Part shown: piece after piece, positions 11,218 through 24,179 of the stretch
Numbering within the stretch: the first letter of the stretch is position 1
Layout: each line of letters starts with the position of its first letter
Assembly: GCA_037962975.1 (NCBI GenBank)
Contig: CM075669.1
Span: 87,588,001 to 87,652,000 of the forward strand
Source: Clitoria ternatea
Taxonomy: Eukaryota > Streptophyta > Magnoliopsida > Fabales > Fabaceae
Length of the DNA stretch: 64,000 bases
Reading direction: 5' to 3'
Translations under genes and position numbers: made by a program
The notes under the pieces: model-generated
Seen by the model: only the letters and a program-made list of their open reading frames with translations
Database searches by the model: none
Told to the model about the DNA's origin: nothing

Positions 11218-14200
11218 TGTAACATCCTAGGTTGATTTACCTTTTTCTTTTCACACGGCAGATTATTTCCACAATAATTTTTTTTCGCGTTTAAATAAAA
11301 ATTTAGGTCTTAATATAAAATAATATTTACTTTCTTAATAAACAGCCTACTTGACCATGATGTAAAAATGATATTCACTTCTTTTAGTTACCTTCTAAAT
11401 AATAGTCATACTCATTGTAAGCAAAACCGATCGAAAATAAATCTTTTGGTAAAAGTATGTTAAAAAGTAATAATCGATCAGAATTGATTCAGCTCGGTCC
11501 TGATATAAAATCGTATTTCTTAAATATATTCAAATAATGATAAGAACATACACAAAATAATGTTCGATCGGGAACACCTATCTCAATAAAGTGGAGTTAA
11601 AACAGCAGGGGAAGAAGAAGAAGAAGAGGAAGACAGGGGGTCATTCGCTTGAGCGGGACCCCAATGTGATGAGGCGAAGTTCGAGAGTCGCTTAAGCGAG
11701 TGCCGACTCGCTTGAGCGAATGCCGTACATTGATCTGAAACAAAACGTAAAAAGGAATTCACATCGAGGTTTCACTCGGTAAACGGGTTTACTCAGCAAA
11801 AGGGGTTTCACTCAGGAAACACTCAACTTCCATTCACTCGGACATTCCACACTTGACTCATTACTACCATTCACTCCGAAAGCTTCGCTTGGTCACAACT
11901 CCCTCGGAAATAATTCCACCTCCATCACTCGGTTATAGCTTCTCCGGGTATTCTCACTCGGTGAATACCCTATCCTTACTTCCCTCGGAAGAAACTCAGA
12001 TTTCCACTCGGACACATCCAACTTCTCTTCACTCAGAATCTTTATACACTTTCTTCACTCGGAATCTCTCTCCCAACCAATCCAACTCGGGACATTCTAA
12101 CCTCCCACCCGGAAGGGGGTCTCTCGGTTATCCCTCACTCGGGAATGAATCCGTTAGTTAAAGAACTGTCACAGAAAACATGAGAACATATATATCAATG
12201 TATTTTGAAATATAAATTCGCATCCGATTCAATTTAAGTTGGCACACAGATAATATTAAACACTCGGAAACTCCTTATACACACATATACTCTACAAAAT
12301 CACTCAAAGTCACTCGGGCCTTGGCATCGATCTCCCCCTTGGCGCGACTCCATGGCTCTGGCTTCCTCCCTGTCACTGGTTACTAAATTGAAAACAGCAG
12401 CAAGGGTGAGTGTTTGGCATCATAATTAATATAGAATGAAATGTAACAAGTTATATATATATATAAGCTACATCCGATTGCATTTTCATCACTCGGCAAT
12501 TATAATACATCATACTCGGTAATTAATTCACACTCGGTCAATAGAACAAACTTCACTCGGCAAATACAACAAATGCCACTCAGCAAATATAACAAATGTC
12601 ACTCGGCAAATCTACACATCACAACTTATAATTCATCAATTATCACAACTGACTCTCAGATAAAATTTGACACCTAGTATCCGGATACTAAAGGATCGAC
12701 CTTCAGTTGGGAGTCTGACTTGACATCCCGTGAACCTGACTTGGTTCACTAAGCCCGACTTGGCTCCCCCTCAACCACTGGGTCAAAGACCTCTGGGTAG
12801 CTTAACTGGGTCTGACTTGACCACTAAAGCCAAAACAGGGTAGTTCATACCGTTGGTCGTCCTTCACCACATAATCTCATTCCATCATATAAACAAACAT
12901 ATCATTCCGATTACCACTTGCAACTGTCAGAAACTGACCTGTGCTCATAGCGTAGGGCGACCGACTCGTCAAGCCCTTCAACATAACATACCGATTACCA
13001 CAACCATCACTTATTTCATGCCATTGTAAGCCATACACACATACATGCATACACATATAACTCAGCATTAAATATTCCAAGCTCATGACATGATTGACTT
13101 AACCATACACCCGATCTTCAACTGATCGGTGTACACAGTTACACATGTACAAACATGGGCACGCAACAACATTCAATAACATTTTCTTACCCTGTTCATA
13201 CCGTTCAATGACTCGGATGGGAAATAAGTCCTATTCAAATTAGTCATAACCCGAACACCCCCTTACCTCGGTTCCACGCTTCGATGATCTGCTCCCGGTG
13301 TTGGTCCCTTCCTTTGAGCACTGGATTCGCAGTCTCAGCTTCGTCACTCAGCCTTTCGTTGTCTAATCTACTACCTACGGGTCAGAATGCAAAACCTGTT
13401 AACCCAACACCCTCAGCTCTAAGGGCCACATTTGAGCTCACACTCACCAAAAGAGTGGAGATCAGACTTGAATACAGCCATGCATGGTCCTTGGCTACCA
13501 GAGAAACGAAAGGGATAAGGAACCACAAATAAAATGGATCAGTGGACTCACCTTGAGGCCACGATCACAGGAATGGGGTTCGATTGAAGTTTTAACACGA
13601 ACGGGGTCCTCCTCCAGAGCATACTATTCAGCAACGAGAGAGGAGAAAACGAAGAAGAAGGAGAAACAGTCCAAGAAGAAGAAGTGGTTCATGAATAATG
13701 AAGAGGGAAGAGAGAGAATTTCCTTTTATATAAAGCTCAGGGGCAAGACAACCTTTTCCTTAATTTTATTTGCATTCTCATTAAAAATTTTAATCAATTT
13801 CACCACATTGGACTCTTTTATAATTAACCAACCAACCACGCTTATTTACTTTCACAATGTTTAATTATTCACAATTGTCTAATACTTCATAAGAGTATCA
13901 GTCCAATCTGGACACCAGCCAACTGGTATCCTGGCATAGTGTCCACAACTCAGAAATTTAAGCTAACGCTTGAGAGATCGGATACTTCATACTCGCATCC
14001 TGGTTACGCACATCCGTTGGTCTCAGTCGTATAAAAGGTTGATTCGGACTATAATTCCGAGTTAGGCATTCCCCTCACACCGGTTAGTCCAAGACCACAT
14101 CAGGCACACCGGATAATCATTAGCCACAAGATAGCACGTCTTTGCCCATCCTCCAATGTACCACCGATCTTCAACACCTGTTTGGTCCTCACATCTGAGG

Positions 14201-14322
14201 CCAGCCCGACACCGGATTCCTTGACCCCGGCTTAGGCAAATCAAATATTAAATAAATCTCTAAAACATTTGCCAATATTTTCCACTCTTCATGATTTTTA
14301 TTAAAATATCAGGGATGTTACA
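11218..14322 (-). mobile_element. Solo LTR B' (minus strand)
   Basis: On the minus strand it begins TGTAACATCCCTGATATTTT (at 14322) and ends CCTAGGATGTTACA (at 11218). The flanks CCGCT (11213-11217) and CCGTT (14323-14327) look like a 5-bp target duplication with one change. It is related to the LTR of element B: 11218-11300 parallels 14411-14490, and the block at 12660-12860 parallels 16010-16210. It holds CGCTTGAGCG-type palindromes (11640-11725) and many CACTCGG motifs (11830-12610). There is no coding sequence. It sits inside LTR A2, whose sequence continues on both sides. Confidence 0.8.
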
Positions 14323-14410
14323 CCGTTCACTAAAGTTTACCCTTTCACCACAAACAGAATCTCCATTCGGGCTTAATACTTTATCTAAAAATTATTCTGA
14401 ATATATATTC
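14323..14410 (-). mobile_element. Solo LTR A2 (minus strand), short middle part
   Basis: This 88-bp remnant of A2 lies between the B' and B insertions. It matches, as reverse complement, the LTR text '...gaatatatattcagaataattt...gagcccgaac' seen at 31400-31440. Its last five bases, TATTC (14406-14410), are the left copy of element B's target duplication. Confidence 0.85.
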
Positions 14411-14647
14411 TGTGACATCCTAGGTCAATTTACATTTATTTTTATTCATTCTAGTAAATTTTACAATAAATTTTCCGCGATCAATCATAATTAATTAAGT
14501 CCTAATTCGAAATAATATTTATTTTTCACTAAACATGTTTAAACTAATAATCAGCCATAATCGATTCAAATAATTAAAATGAGAAAAGAAATTTATTCAA
14601 ATGGAATAAAAGAAAGAAAGAAGAAAGAAAATGGAATCAGGGGCCTC

Positions 14648-15204
14648 TCGCTTGAGCGAGGCCCCAACTCGCTTAAGCGAGACCAGGAATCTTCGCTAAA
14701 GTGAAGTGCCCACTCGCTTGAGCGAGGTTTATATTCCATGCTTGGGCGAACCACACTCACGCTTAAGTGAAAACTTCCATACACATCAGACCTTAGTTCG
14801 CTTGAGCGAGATTGTCTCGCTTGAGCGAATTAACTCCAGTAACCTTACTAACATGACTCGCTTAAATAGATTATTCTCGCTTGGGCGAGGTTTCTCCAGT
14901 AGCTAGTTCCATTTTTAGTCGCTTGAGCGAATATATCTCGCTTGAGCGAATACACTCCAGAATCTAATCCTATGGCCCTCGCTTAAGCGGAACTCGATCC
15001 GCTCGAGCTAAAAACATCCAGTAGCTGCCCCTGATACCTCAAACACTTCTCGCTTGAGCGGAGATTCCTCTCGCTTGAGCGAGATCAACACAGTGGCCAT
15101 TTCCTCTATCTTTCGCTCAAACGAGATTGGATCCGCTTAAGCAAAACTACTCCAGTGGCTACAGAACCCTGTCGCTTGAGCGATAATCCATTTCGCTCAA
15201 GCGA
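14648..15204. repeat. Array of paired TCGCTTGAGCGA palindromes in LTR B
   Basis: There are about twenty copies of TCGCTTGAGCGA, its reverse complement TCGCTCAAGCGA, or TCGCTTAAGCGA variants, in ten pairs. Pair starts include 14648/14669, 14693/14714, 14798/14817, 14858/14877, 14919/14938, 15050/15071, 15113/15132 and 15172/15193. Spacing within pairs is 19-21 bp; pair to pair is 45-71 bp, mostly about 60. Between pairs sits a recurring 'actccagtagct'-like text, so the array is a diverged tandem repeat. The arms CGCT/AGCG are perfectly self-complementary. Confidence 0.92.
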
Positions 15205-17021
15205 ATTATGCAGCTTATGTATAGAAGATCAGTACAATCACACCAGTAAATTTGCCTAACACTTATATACACCATTCAGCCCACTCTACTCAATTACATA
15301 CATTTCCACAATGCAATGCACTTCAATCATCTACCTCATTCATGTTCCTAATCATAAACAAAACCTGTCTATAGCAAATTATTATTCATACTTACTATTG
15401 GCTCCATGCCAATATGCAGTTAATCATGAAATTCGCATTACTCATATCAATACCACTAACACACCATCATACTACTCCATCAATAAGAATTCTTATCTTC
15501 CTCATGAATTTATACCCTCATTAATTAATATCCAGATTCTACTCATTATCCATTACATTCATAATCATGGTGATAATATACCAAATTAACTCAACACACA
15601 TAAACAACATCTAGATTTAACATACATGAATCATAACACACATTACACACATAGTTCATTTCATAATTCCCTTAGCTCCTTGGCATCAATTCTCCACTTG
15701 ATGCATCTCTGGGGCTTCAACCTCTTCCCTGTCACTGGTTACTAAATTAAAGAAACAACAGCAAGGGTGAGTGTTTGGTATCATAATTAATATAGAATGG
15801 CAATTCAATAACAAGATGCGTATTCACTAGTTTTAGTTTGTACTATCTATCTTACCTCTTGTCATCAATTTCCATTTACCAATCAAGAATTCAATTCCAA
15901 CTCTTTTATCCCCAATTTGCCAATCACAATCAACAATTATCATAAAACACATTCATATCATCATACAATGCTAACAATGCATCAAATAACACAACTGACT
16001 CTCATATCAATTCGACGCCTAGTATCCGGATACTAAAAGGATCGGCCTTCAGCTGGGGGTCCTACTTGACACCCCGTGAACCCTGCTTGGTCCACTAAGT
16101 CCTACTTGACTCTCCACCTCAACCACTGGGTCCTACTTGACCACTGGGTAGCTCAACTGGGCATAAACACCACGGGAGCCAGAAACAAGGGGCTATACAT
16201 ACCGTCGGCCGTCCTACACCACATAATCACACATGTATATTCATATTCCTCATATCATACTGCAAGTGGCCAGCAACAAAAACACATACTCATCAATTGG
16301 GCGACCTACTTGTCAAGCCCGTCATCACAATGCCACTATACTCATCAACTCATCACCATTTAATTTACATTGTGCTTATAATCATCATAAATCATACATA
16401 ATTTACTTTCATACACATACAATTATCATTCCTTGTCTATTCTTATTACTTCCATATTTAATTCAATGATTCAATTCAATTATACTTACGTATTCTAATT
16501 AATTATAACCCGAACACCCCTTCACCTCGATTCCGAGCTCCGACGACTCGTTCTCGATGTGGTTAACGTTCTTTCAACGCTGTGTCCTACGTCTGAATTT
16601 AACACTCGCTTCACCGTTCGATCCTCCGACGTCCGTTTCGTTACCTACGGAGGTCGAAACGCAAAACCCGTCAATGTTAAACCACCCTCATTACTCTAAA
16701 GACCATTTTCAAGCTCCTACGCACTAGAGGAGTAGGAAATGGAAGCTTAACCCTCTATGCACGACCCTTCGGCTTAACGGAAAAAACGAAAAAGATGTGA
16801 AAACTTAATTCAAAGGGGTCATTGTACTCACCTCGAAGTCACGATCTCAAAAACGTAGTTATTTCGGAGTTTCGACGCTAAATGGCCTCCCTCTTGGAGC
16901 ATGCAAGCCACGGCCAGCTTGAGGAGAAGAAGAAGAAGAAGTACTCGCGTGAAGGTGAGGAAGAAGAAAGAAAGGAAATTAAAATTTAAGGCACAAGGGA
17001 AAAATAGTCATTTCCCCCTTT

Positions 17022-17030
17022 CTTTTATAA
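17022..17030 (-). promoter_or_regulatory. Likely TATA box of LTR B
   Basis: TTATAAAAG on the minus strand, about 250 bp into the LTR, is followed within 100 bp by a pyrimidine-rich leader. This is the usual layout of a plant LTR promoter. No start site can be proven from sequence. Confidence 0.5.
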
Positions 17031-17278
17031 TTTCTTTGAAAGTTTTAATTAACTTTTACCTTTTTACCCCATCGGTAACTTCTAAATTTACCTCCTTCTA
17101 ATTACCTTCATTTAACCTTTTTATTAATCGTTAAATAAATTCATTTATTTCCACAACATTTTAATTATTTGTAATCATATTTTTAATGATAATAATTCTC
17201 AAAGTCCCAATAAATTCAATTGGGCAATTATTAATACATTTCGTCAATTAAATTTTCTAAAATATTAGGGATGTTACA

Positions 17279-17296
17279 TCCACCCCCCTAAAAAGG
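17279..17296 (-). other. Polypurine tract of element B
   Basis: On the minus strand this reads AGGGGGGTGGA directly before the 3' LTR start TGTAACATCCC. It primes plus-strand synthesis and fixes the LTR boundary at 17278. Confidence 0.8.
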
Positions 17297-17322
17297 GATT
17301 TCGTCCCCGAAATCAACGTACC

Positions 17323-19330
17323 TTATTGAAAAAGATCGGGGTACAACCGCCTCATGTCTGATTCCAACTCCCATGTGTAAGTTACTCCATTTATATTCTG
17401 CCACTTCACTTTCACCAACGGTACCTCTTTGTTTCTCAATCGTTTAGCTTGATATCCTTCAATACAAATAGGTGCCACCTCCACAGTCAAATCTTCTTTC
17501 AGCTCAATAGAATCTTCAGGTACAATCATGGAGTCACAAGGAATGTACGCTCGAAGTTGTGACACATGAAATACATTGTAGATATTAGTTAACGATTGGG
17601 GAAGATCCAATCGGTAAGCAACATCACCAATTCTCTCTAAAATCTGATATGGTCCAATGTACCGCGGTTAAGCTTATGGCTCTTCAGTATCTGACCTACA
17701 CCTTTGGTAGGTGAAACCTTTAGGAACACCCCATCTCCCACCTGAAACTTAAGTGGCCTATGACGATTGTCATAGTAACTCTTCTGACGGTCTTGTGCAG
17801 TTTTCATCTTTTCACGAATCATTATCATCTGATCATTCATTTCCTAAATTAACTCAAGTCCCAATTGGATTACATCTCTGTCTTCCTTCCAGCATAAAGG
17901 CGTACGACACCGTCTTCTGTATAAAGCTTCATAAGGAGCCATTCCAATGCTACTATGATAGCTGTTATTATAAGCAATTTCCACCAATGGTAGATATCTC
18001 TCCCATGAGCCACCTTGCTCCAGTACACAAGTCCTGAGCATATCTTCCAAGGTTTGGATTGTACACTCAGACTGGCCATCAGTCTGAGGATGATAAGCAG
18101 AACTCAACCTCAGTTCAGCACCCAATTCCTGTTGTAAACTTCCCCAAAATCTGAAAGTAAATCAAGGATCACAATCTGAAATAATACTCGCAGGTACACC
18201 ATGCAATCTTACAATCTCTGCAATGTATAATCTAGCCAACCAATCCAATGACCATTTCATGTTCATAACTAAGAAGTGAGCACTCTTTGTCAGCCTATCT
18301 ATAATTACCCATATTGCATTACAACCAGAACGGGTACGGGGTAACTCGGATACGAACTCTATAGTAATGCTTTCCCATTTCTACGTTGGAATCTCCGGAG
18401 GCTGAAGTAAACCTGGGGGTCTCTGGTGTTCGACCTTACACTTCTGACATCTCACACAAGATCTTACATATTCAATTATTGCTTTCTTCATTCCTAGCCA
18501 CCAGAATTCTTTCTTGTAACACCAGGATAAATGCTTAAAGAACTTTTATGTGCATCTGATAACACGGCTTGCCTAAAATCACTTTTTGTAGGCACCATAA
18601 CTCGGTTTCTGAACCACCAAATTCCATTGTTGCCTCTGGTTAATTCCATATTCTTACTTTTGGCTTGAGCGTCAAACAATTCCAGTAACTTTTCATCGTT
18701 CTCTTGGGTCACCGCTAATGATTTTAGAAATTCATTGGAGATCTTCAGCATCCGACTATCATTTGATCTAGGGCATTCATAACAACTCCAATATTCATAT
18801 CACGAAAAATTTTCAACAACTCTTGTTCTTTACCCATCAAGAAACTACATGTAATACTTTTCTACTTAAAGCGTCAGCCACAACATTTGCTTTTCCAGGA
18901 TGGTACTTCAAATCAAAATCGTAATCCTTTAGGTATTCCACCCATCTCCTTTATCTCATGTTTAACTCTCTTTCTGATCGAACAAATATTTTAGGCTTTT
19001 GTGGTCACTAAATACCATGACGCCAATTTTATTTTATTTTTTTTTTGCAAATACCATTGTTGTAAGCTCTAAATGGTGGGTAGGGTAATTCTGCTCGTGC
19101 GGTCTCAATTATCTTGAAGCATAGGCAATCCCTCTATCATTCTGCATCAGCACACATCCTAAATCAAACTTAGATGCATCATAATATAATACAAACTCCT
19201 TCATCATATTAGGTAGTGTAAGTACCGGCGCTGAAGTCAAGCATTGCTTTAAAGTTTGGAAACTCAATTCGTATTTTCTCGTCCGCACAAACGGATTCTC
19301 CTTTGGTTTATCTTGTTCCCTTAATTCCTA
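17323..19330 (-). pseudogene. pol remnant of element B: RNase H and integrase
   Basis: Read on the minus strand from 19330 down, the RNase H remnant shows YYDASKFDLGC (about 19180), DHKSLKYLFDQKE (about 19000) and YHPGKANVVADALSRK (about 18890). An integrase zinc region follows (18494-18751, AHKSSLSIYPG), then the integrase core with AYHPQTDGQSE (about 18090) and the C-terminal part with NVFHVSQLRAYIP and a final YPDLFQ (17323-17610). These match the C-terminal half of element C's pol, so B belongs to the Tekay lineage. Gag, protease and the reverse-transcriptase palm are not recognisable. Several frames are open only in pieces (17844-18125, 17637-17840, 17323-17610), so it is non-functional. 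Confidence 0.85.
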
Positions 19331-21268
19331 TCGGTACTTCCTCAATTCCCCACTAAGCGTACCTTAGGAGGAACTCAAGTTATCCAATTTTCCTTTTAAG
19401 ATCATCTTTTCTTTAAAAGAAATCTAGCAATAGTTCATAATAACTACCATGTCACAATATTTACTTTTCTATACTCATTATTCATCAGTTACCAAATCTC
19501 ATCTCCATTTGTTCCTCATTTCTAATCATTGACCAATTTCAGAAATACGAACCATACACTTCTCTTTTCTAAATCTGATTGCTTAAGATTGGCTACAACA
19601 TGTTTGTTTCCTCGACTCCACATGACCTCAACTACCAGTGCAACTACCTGAGGTGATCAGTCTCAGGAGTTCAACACTCTGTAGTTAAGTCATGTGAAAG
19701 TCGGGTATACAGTCCAACTATTCACATCATTGATCGATATGCAAAATGTTTACATCATAATTCATTTTCCTATATCTATTGGCAACTCTATATTGAATTA
19801 GTGTTAAAAGGAACCCACGGTGGCCAGCCGCTATGATTCCCATGTAACACTAATATCAATCCAAAGTTCAAACGACTAGGTAAAACTTCTCTTCATTCTC
19901 ATTATCTATCTGTTTAATTACCTCTTAATCACTTCCTTTTAATGTCATCCATTCATTACTTCTCTTATCATGTACGTAGCAGTCCAATGTACATATACTT
20001 CACTTGACCATTATTCATATGATACATCCTCCTAGTCCTTTCCTGAGTAAAATATCGCCTCGCCAATTATATCACTGAAAATTATTACTAGCCACTCTTC
20101 TTCTATTACCTTCAACTTGTACAGGTATTCTTACACCGTCATTCATCAATTACTCATAATTTCTCTTAATATCCATTAATCAATCGTCTAACAATAGGAA
20201 TATGATATACCTATAGCACTTAATTAAATCTGCTTCATAAAAACAGTATAGGAGGTTCATCCCCCCTAAAAAGTTAACCTTACGACAACGTTGCTAATTC
20301 ACATTACATCATCATTCATCCATTCAATCCTCTATCCTCCAGCTTCATAAAATCAACATTCTTTAATCACAAGTACCATTGCACCTAATCTCTTAAACTA
20401 CGTCCAACCATCATCTCTTGATTTATTCATAAACCCCTTCTATTTACTCATACCACCAATACATTTACGTCTTTTATTGCTTACTCAACGCTATTAACAT
20501 ACCACCAATGGTTCTCTAACTTTAAACTCAATACAAGACAGTTTATTACTACAGTTCATTCCTTCATTCTGAGGGTTCTCGTATTGTCCATCAAGTAGAT
20601 TCAACACCAAAAATGAGCAACTAACATCTATCATCGTTCATACAAGGTATAAGGATATAGGGAATTCACCCTTCCTAAGAATAATCGTATTAGAGCATTC
20701 ATCAACTTATTTAATTCTATGCATTATCAAACTTCAGTATTCAAACAAACTTATAGCTACCAACACACTTACTATTCTCATTTCACTACGAGATTTAACC
20801 TTTATGAGTTATACCCATTTGTAGATGTTCACTTCAATACGTACATATACACATATATATATGCTTACTTTAAATATCATTTCGAATTCAATCTGTCATT
20901 CATGTGTTTCATCTCTGTCCTACCTCGCCTAATATTTATAGGGTGGACTAGATTCAGTCCTATTCATCATTTACAAAAATTTTGAGGAGAGATCATCTCC
21001 TCCCACCAAAACTAGTTTTCTCAGCTATAAAACAATTCTACGATAACCAAACACATCACCAGTACTAACCAATCATCTACCAGGGAATAAGATATTTACC
21101 TCATACACATATAAAACACAACGCCACCAGAGTGCCAAGGGAATGATGCCAAGTTAACCTGTTACAACTCAATTAACACACAAACAATTGCAATACAATG
21201 TAAAAATAGTCTGACATGGGACCCAAACTATCCTCTAACACTGCCCATTCACCCGGCTCTAGAAAGAA
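19331..21268. other. Unrecognised internal segment of element B
   Basis: These 1.9 kb of AT-rich sequence lie between the RNase H remnant and the primer-binding site, where gag, protease and most of reverse transcriptase should be (over 2.5 kb in element C). I find no gag, zinc-knuckle, protease or RT motif on either strand, and only short chance frames. Two G-run/C-run patches ('catcccccctaaaaag' near 20258 and 'cacccttcctaag' near 20668) look like decayed polypurine tracts. The segment may be replacement DNA in a deletion derivative or very decayed gag. Confidence 0.5.
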
Positions 21269-21282
21269 CCGCTCTGATACCA
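21269..21282 (-). other. Primer-binding site of element B (tRNA-iMet type)
   Basis: On the minus strand this is TGGTATCAGAGCGG, 2 bp after the 5' LTR end CCTAGGATGTCACA (21285). It pairs with initiator tRNA-Met and shows that the sequence to the right is the 5' LTR of a minus-strand element. Confidence 0.88.
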
Positions 21283-21284
21283 CC

Positions 21285-21359
21285 TGTGACATCCTAGGTC
21301 AATTTACATTTATTTTTATTCATTCTAGTAAATTTTACAATAAATTTTCCGCGATCAAT
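21285..21359 (-). mobile_element. Element B, 5' LTR: last 75 bp next to the primer site
   Basis: This is identical or nearly so to 14411-14485, the end of B's 3' LTR. It is interrupted by solo LTR E after TCAAT (21355-21359), which is E's target duplication. The LTR continues at 25440. Confidence 0.9.
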
Positions 21360-22954
21360 TGTAAGATCCCTGTTTTTAGTAGCAGTCTTATTTACTAAAA
21401 ATTGAAATTTAGAAGGTCTGTAAGTGGTAATAAGTGAATAAATGCCCTATAGATGGTCTGTAATATCACAAGAATTTCATTTTTGTGTGTAATTATGGAA
21501 TTTATGTAGACCATTAAAGAAATTTATCAAATTCTGAGTGAAAAGGGCTCTATTCCGAGTGACAGAGAGAAATTCCGAGTGAAAGAATGAAATTCCAAGT
21601 GAAGGATTAGAGATTCCAAGTGAAGGATGAAATTCTGAGTGTAAAGTTATGTTGACCGAGTAAAACATGACTGAAAGGGATACTACCGAGTGTAATTTTG
21701 GCCTCGGAGACATTTGGAGTGAAGCGTGTACAAGAAAACCACTTCTAGGTGAAAATTCTGAGTCAAAACACCCTTGATTCTTTGTTTCTGAGTCAAACCT
21801 TGCCAAGTACTTCCATTTCCAAGCAAAACCTCCCTAAAATATGGAATTCCGAGTGGAATATAGAAATGGGAGCCCAATCCGAGTAGAATATATAAGGTTT
21901 AGAGCCATTATTGGGTGAGGCTATGTTTATGACTCTTTTTCCGAGTGATAAAGACCTTAAAGGATTCCGATTGAAACACATTTTGAGGAAGGATAGTGTA
22001 TTTGTACCTAAGAGATGAGTATCCGAGTGAAAAATGAGTGGGGAAGAATTTAAATACTTCTGAGTGGTAAAATCCGAGTGAATAAATGCATATCGAGTGG
22101 TATTTGATTGAGTGATAACCCGAGTGAAGAAGGTTTATGAATTCCGAGTGAGAAAACCCTTATTTCCAAGTGGATCTTACGTGTGACTTTCCTGAGTGGA
22201 AGTATGGAATTGAGTAAACTTCCAAGGGAAGGAAAGTGTATTCTCCGAGTGAGAAATGTAAGTCTATGCTGAGTAATGAATGTGAAGTACATTCCCAATT
22301 GTGTTGAAGTTAAATACACCGAGTGGTATGGGAAGTAGTATTCTGAGTAAGTGGATGAGTTTTACCGAGTGGAACAGTGTATGTAGAGATTCGGATTTGA
22401 AATGAAAATTTCGAGTAGAAGAATGATAGGAAAGAAATGAAAGGGAGTCGGTTTTTGAAGTACATTACCGAGTGAGAAAGGACTAGGCTTGGGATGATTT
22501 AACCTAGTAAGAACCATCAGAAATGACTCGGATTTGGGATATAATACCGAGTGAAAGGCCAAGCAAATTAGGAGTCGGTGTGAGGGTGAATTACCAAGTG
22601 AATGATGGGAAAAATGAGTCGGTTTCAAAGGAATTTCGAGCGAGGACTTGAAGACTCGCTCAAGCAAGCCTTGTATTTGTTGACTCGGAAGAAGAATTCC
22701 AGTCGGCATAGTGGTTAACCGAGTGGAATTTCACTCGGTATTCAGTGTCAGTTGTGCGTATTGACTTTAATTTTGTCTTTTAATGATTATTTTAATTCAA
22801 TCATGCGCATTATAGCTAGTGGGCGGCCAGAAATGGGCACTGACTCAGCATATCTCCTTATTTAAATCTCCACTGCCACTCCATTAACACTCCACTAGCA
22901 GCCCACTCACAAAAGCTGTTCCCCATTTAGTTTTCCACTTAGCAGCCCACTCCT

Positions 22955-22962
22955 TATTTAAA
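22955..22962 (+). promoter_or_regulatory. Candidate TATA box of LTR E
   Basis: TATTTAAA lies about 1.6 kb into the LTR, at the switch between the CCGAGTG and CACTCGG zones, and is followed by 'ctcttagagaacacacac' and a C/T-rich leader. A similar box lies at 22859. This is inferred from position and base composition only. Confidence 0.4.
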
Positions 22963-24179
22963 CCAGCACAAGGACTCTTAGAGAACACACACACGAAACA
23001 CACCTCCATCATTCTTCTTCCTACAAGTTACTTTATCTCTCTTTTCTCTTCTATTTCACTCAGAATTCGTGTGGGACAGTGAAAGGGAACCTCTGCTTCT
23101 CCTCCAGGAGCTCCATAAAGGTAAGGGGGTATATTCTTGGGTGCTCTGTGGGAAAATCGAGTGAAGGAAAGGGTTAAGGAACTTGTTCCTCACATTTCCA
23201 GGACAGATTCAGTGTTGTATGTATTAAATGCTTTAATTGTTACTATTTATATATATGTATATATTTGTTACTAAGTGCATATACTCTATTGAATTGTGAA
23301 AAGATATGAACTGTGTTGGACTGAAAATACTAAGAATCATGGGTACCTGTGTGATTTCCAGTGATGAATTATGAATGGAAGATGGAATTAATAATAACAA
23401 GCTCTGCTTCTACTAATCCGACTGGTGTTACATCTGTAACAACTCGGATTTGCTTCATTTCAATCGGATTCAATCTTAAATGAATGTATTTCATTCTGAT
23501 AGAATAAATTTTCACTTGGTAAACAACCTAATTTCACTCAGAGAACTTTTTCTAGTTTATTTCCACTCGGACAGCATCTTCCCAGTTGATATCACTCGGA
23601 AAACATATTTTACTCGGAACTTATATTGATTTCACTCAGAAAACTCCTTTGAGACTGATGTCACTCGGAATCGTATTTTATTACACTCAAAAATTCATTT
23701 TTACTCGGTTTCACCAACATTTTCACTCATGAAACTCTTTCTTACTGATTCCACTCAGAAATTATATTTTAATTCACTCAGAAATTTATTTCACTCAGAA
23801 TTTAAGTTATTTCATTAAGAAAATACTTCTCAGTTTCTGTTTCACTCGGAAAACATATTAATTTCATTTAGTAAACTCTGCTCAGTTTTATTTCACTCGG
23901 ATTCATAGTTAATTCATGCGGAAAACTCATTTTCACTCGGAATCAAACCTGTTTCAGTCGGAAAACAGCCTTCCAGTTCATTTTCACTCGGACCCAAACT
24001 TGTTTCAGTCGGAAAACAGTTTTCCAGTGTAATTTCACTCGGATTTTTAGCCAGATCGTTTGGAAAACCCTTCTCAGTATGATTCCACTTGGAATCATAC
24101 TTATTTCACTCGGATTTACCCTTGTTTCACTCAGAAAACTCTGTTTTTAGTGTTTTTCGCTTGGATTTTCATTTAGAAA

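Larger units (their letters stand above)
14411..17278 (-). mobile_element. Element B, 3' LTR (minus strand)
   Basis: This complete 2868-bp LTR reads TGTAACATCCCTAATATTTT (from 17278) to CCTAGGATGTCACA (at 14411) on the minus strand. It is bounded by TSD TATTC on the left and a polypurine tract on the right. A TATA-like TTATAAAAG (17022-17030) about 250 bp from its start is followed by a C/T-rich leader (about 16900-16990). Further on are a GC-richer block (16010-16210) and the palindrome array (14648-15204). No coding sequence is supported. Confidence 0.88.

Noticed and set aside
14728..14740. 'aatataaacc' on the minus strand as the LTR B TATA box, which would put the transcription start at the fold-back point
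   Set aside because: A better TATA box with a C/T-rich leader lies at 17022-17030, in the position seen in related LTRs, so the fold-back point is more likely an early stop than the start of R.
22050..22709. Open frames on the minus strand in LTR E
   Set aside because: They follow the repeated CCGAGTG motif (read as CACTCGG) and have no family resemblance.
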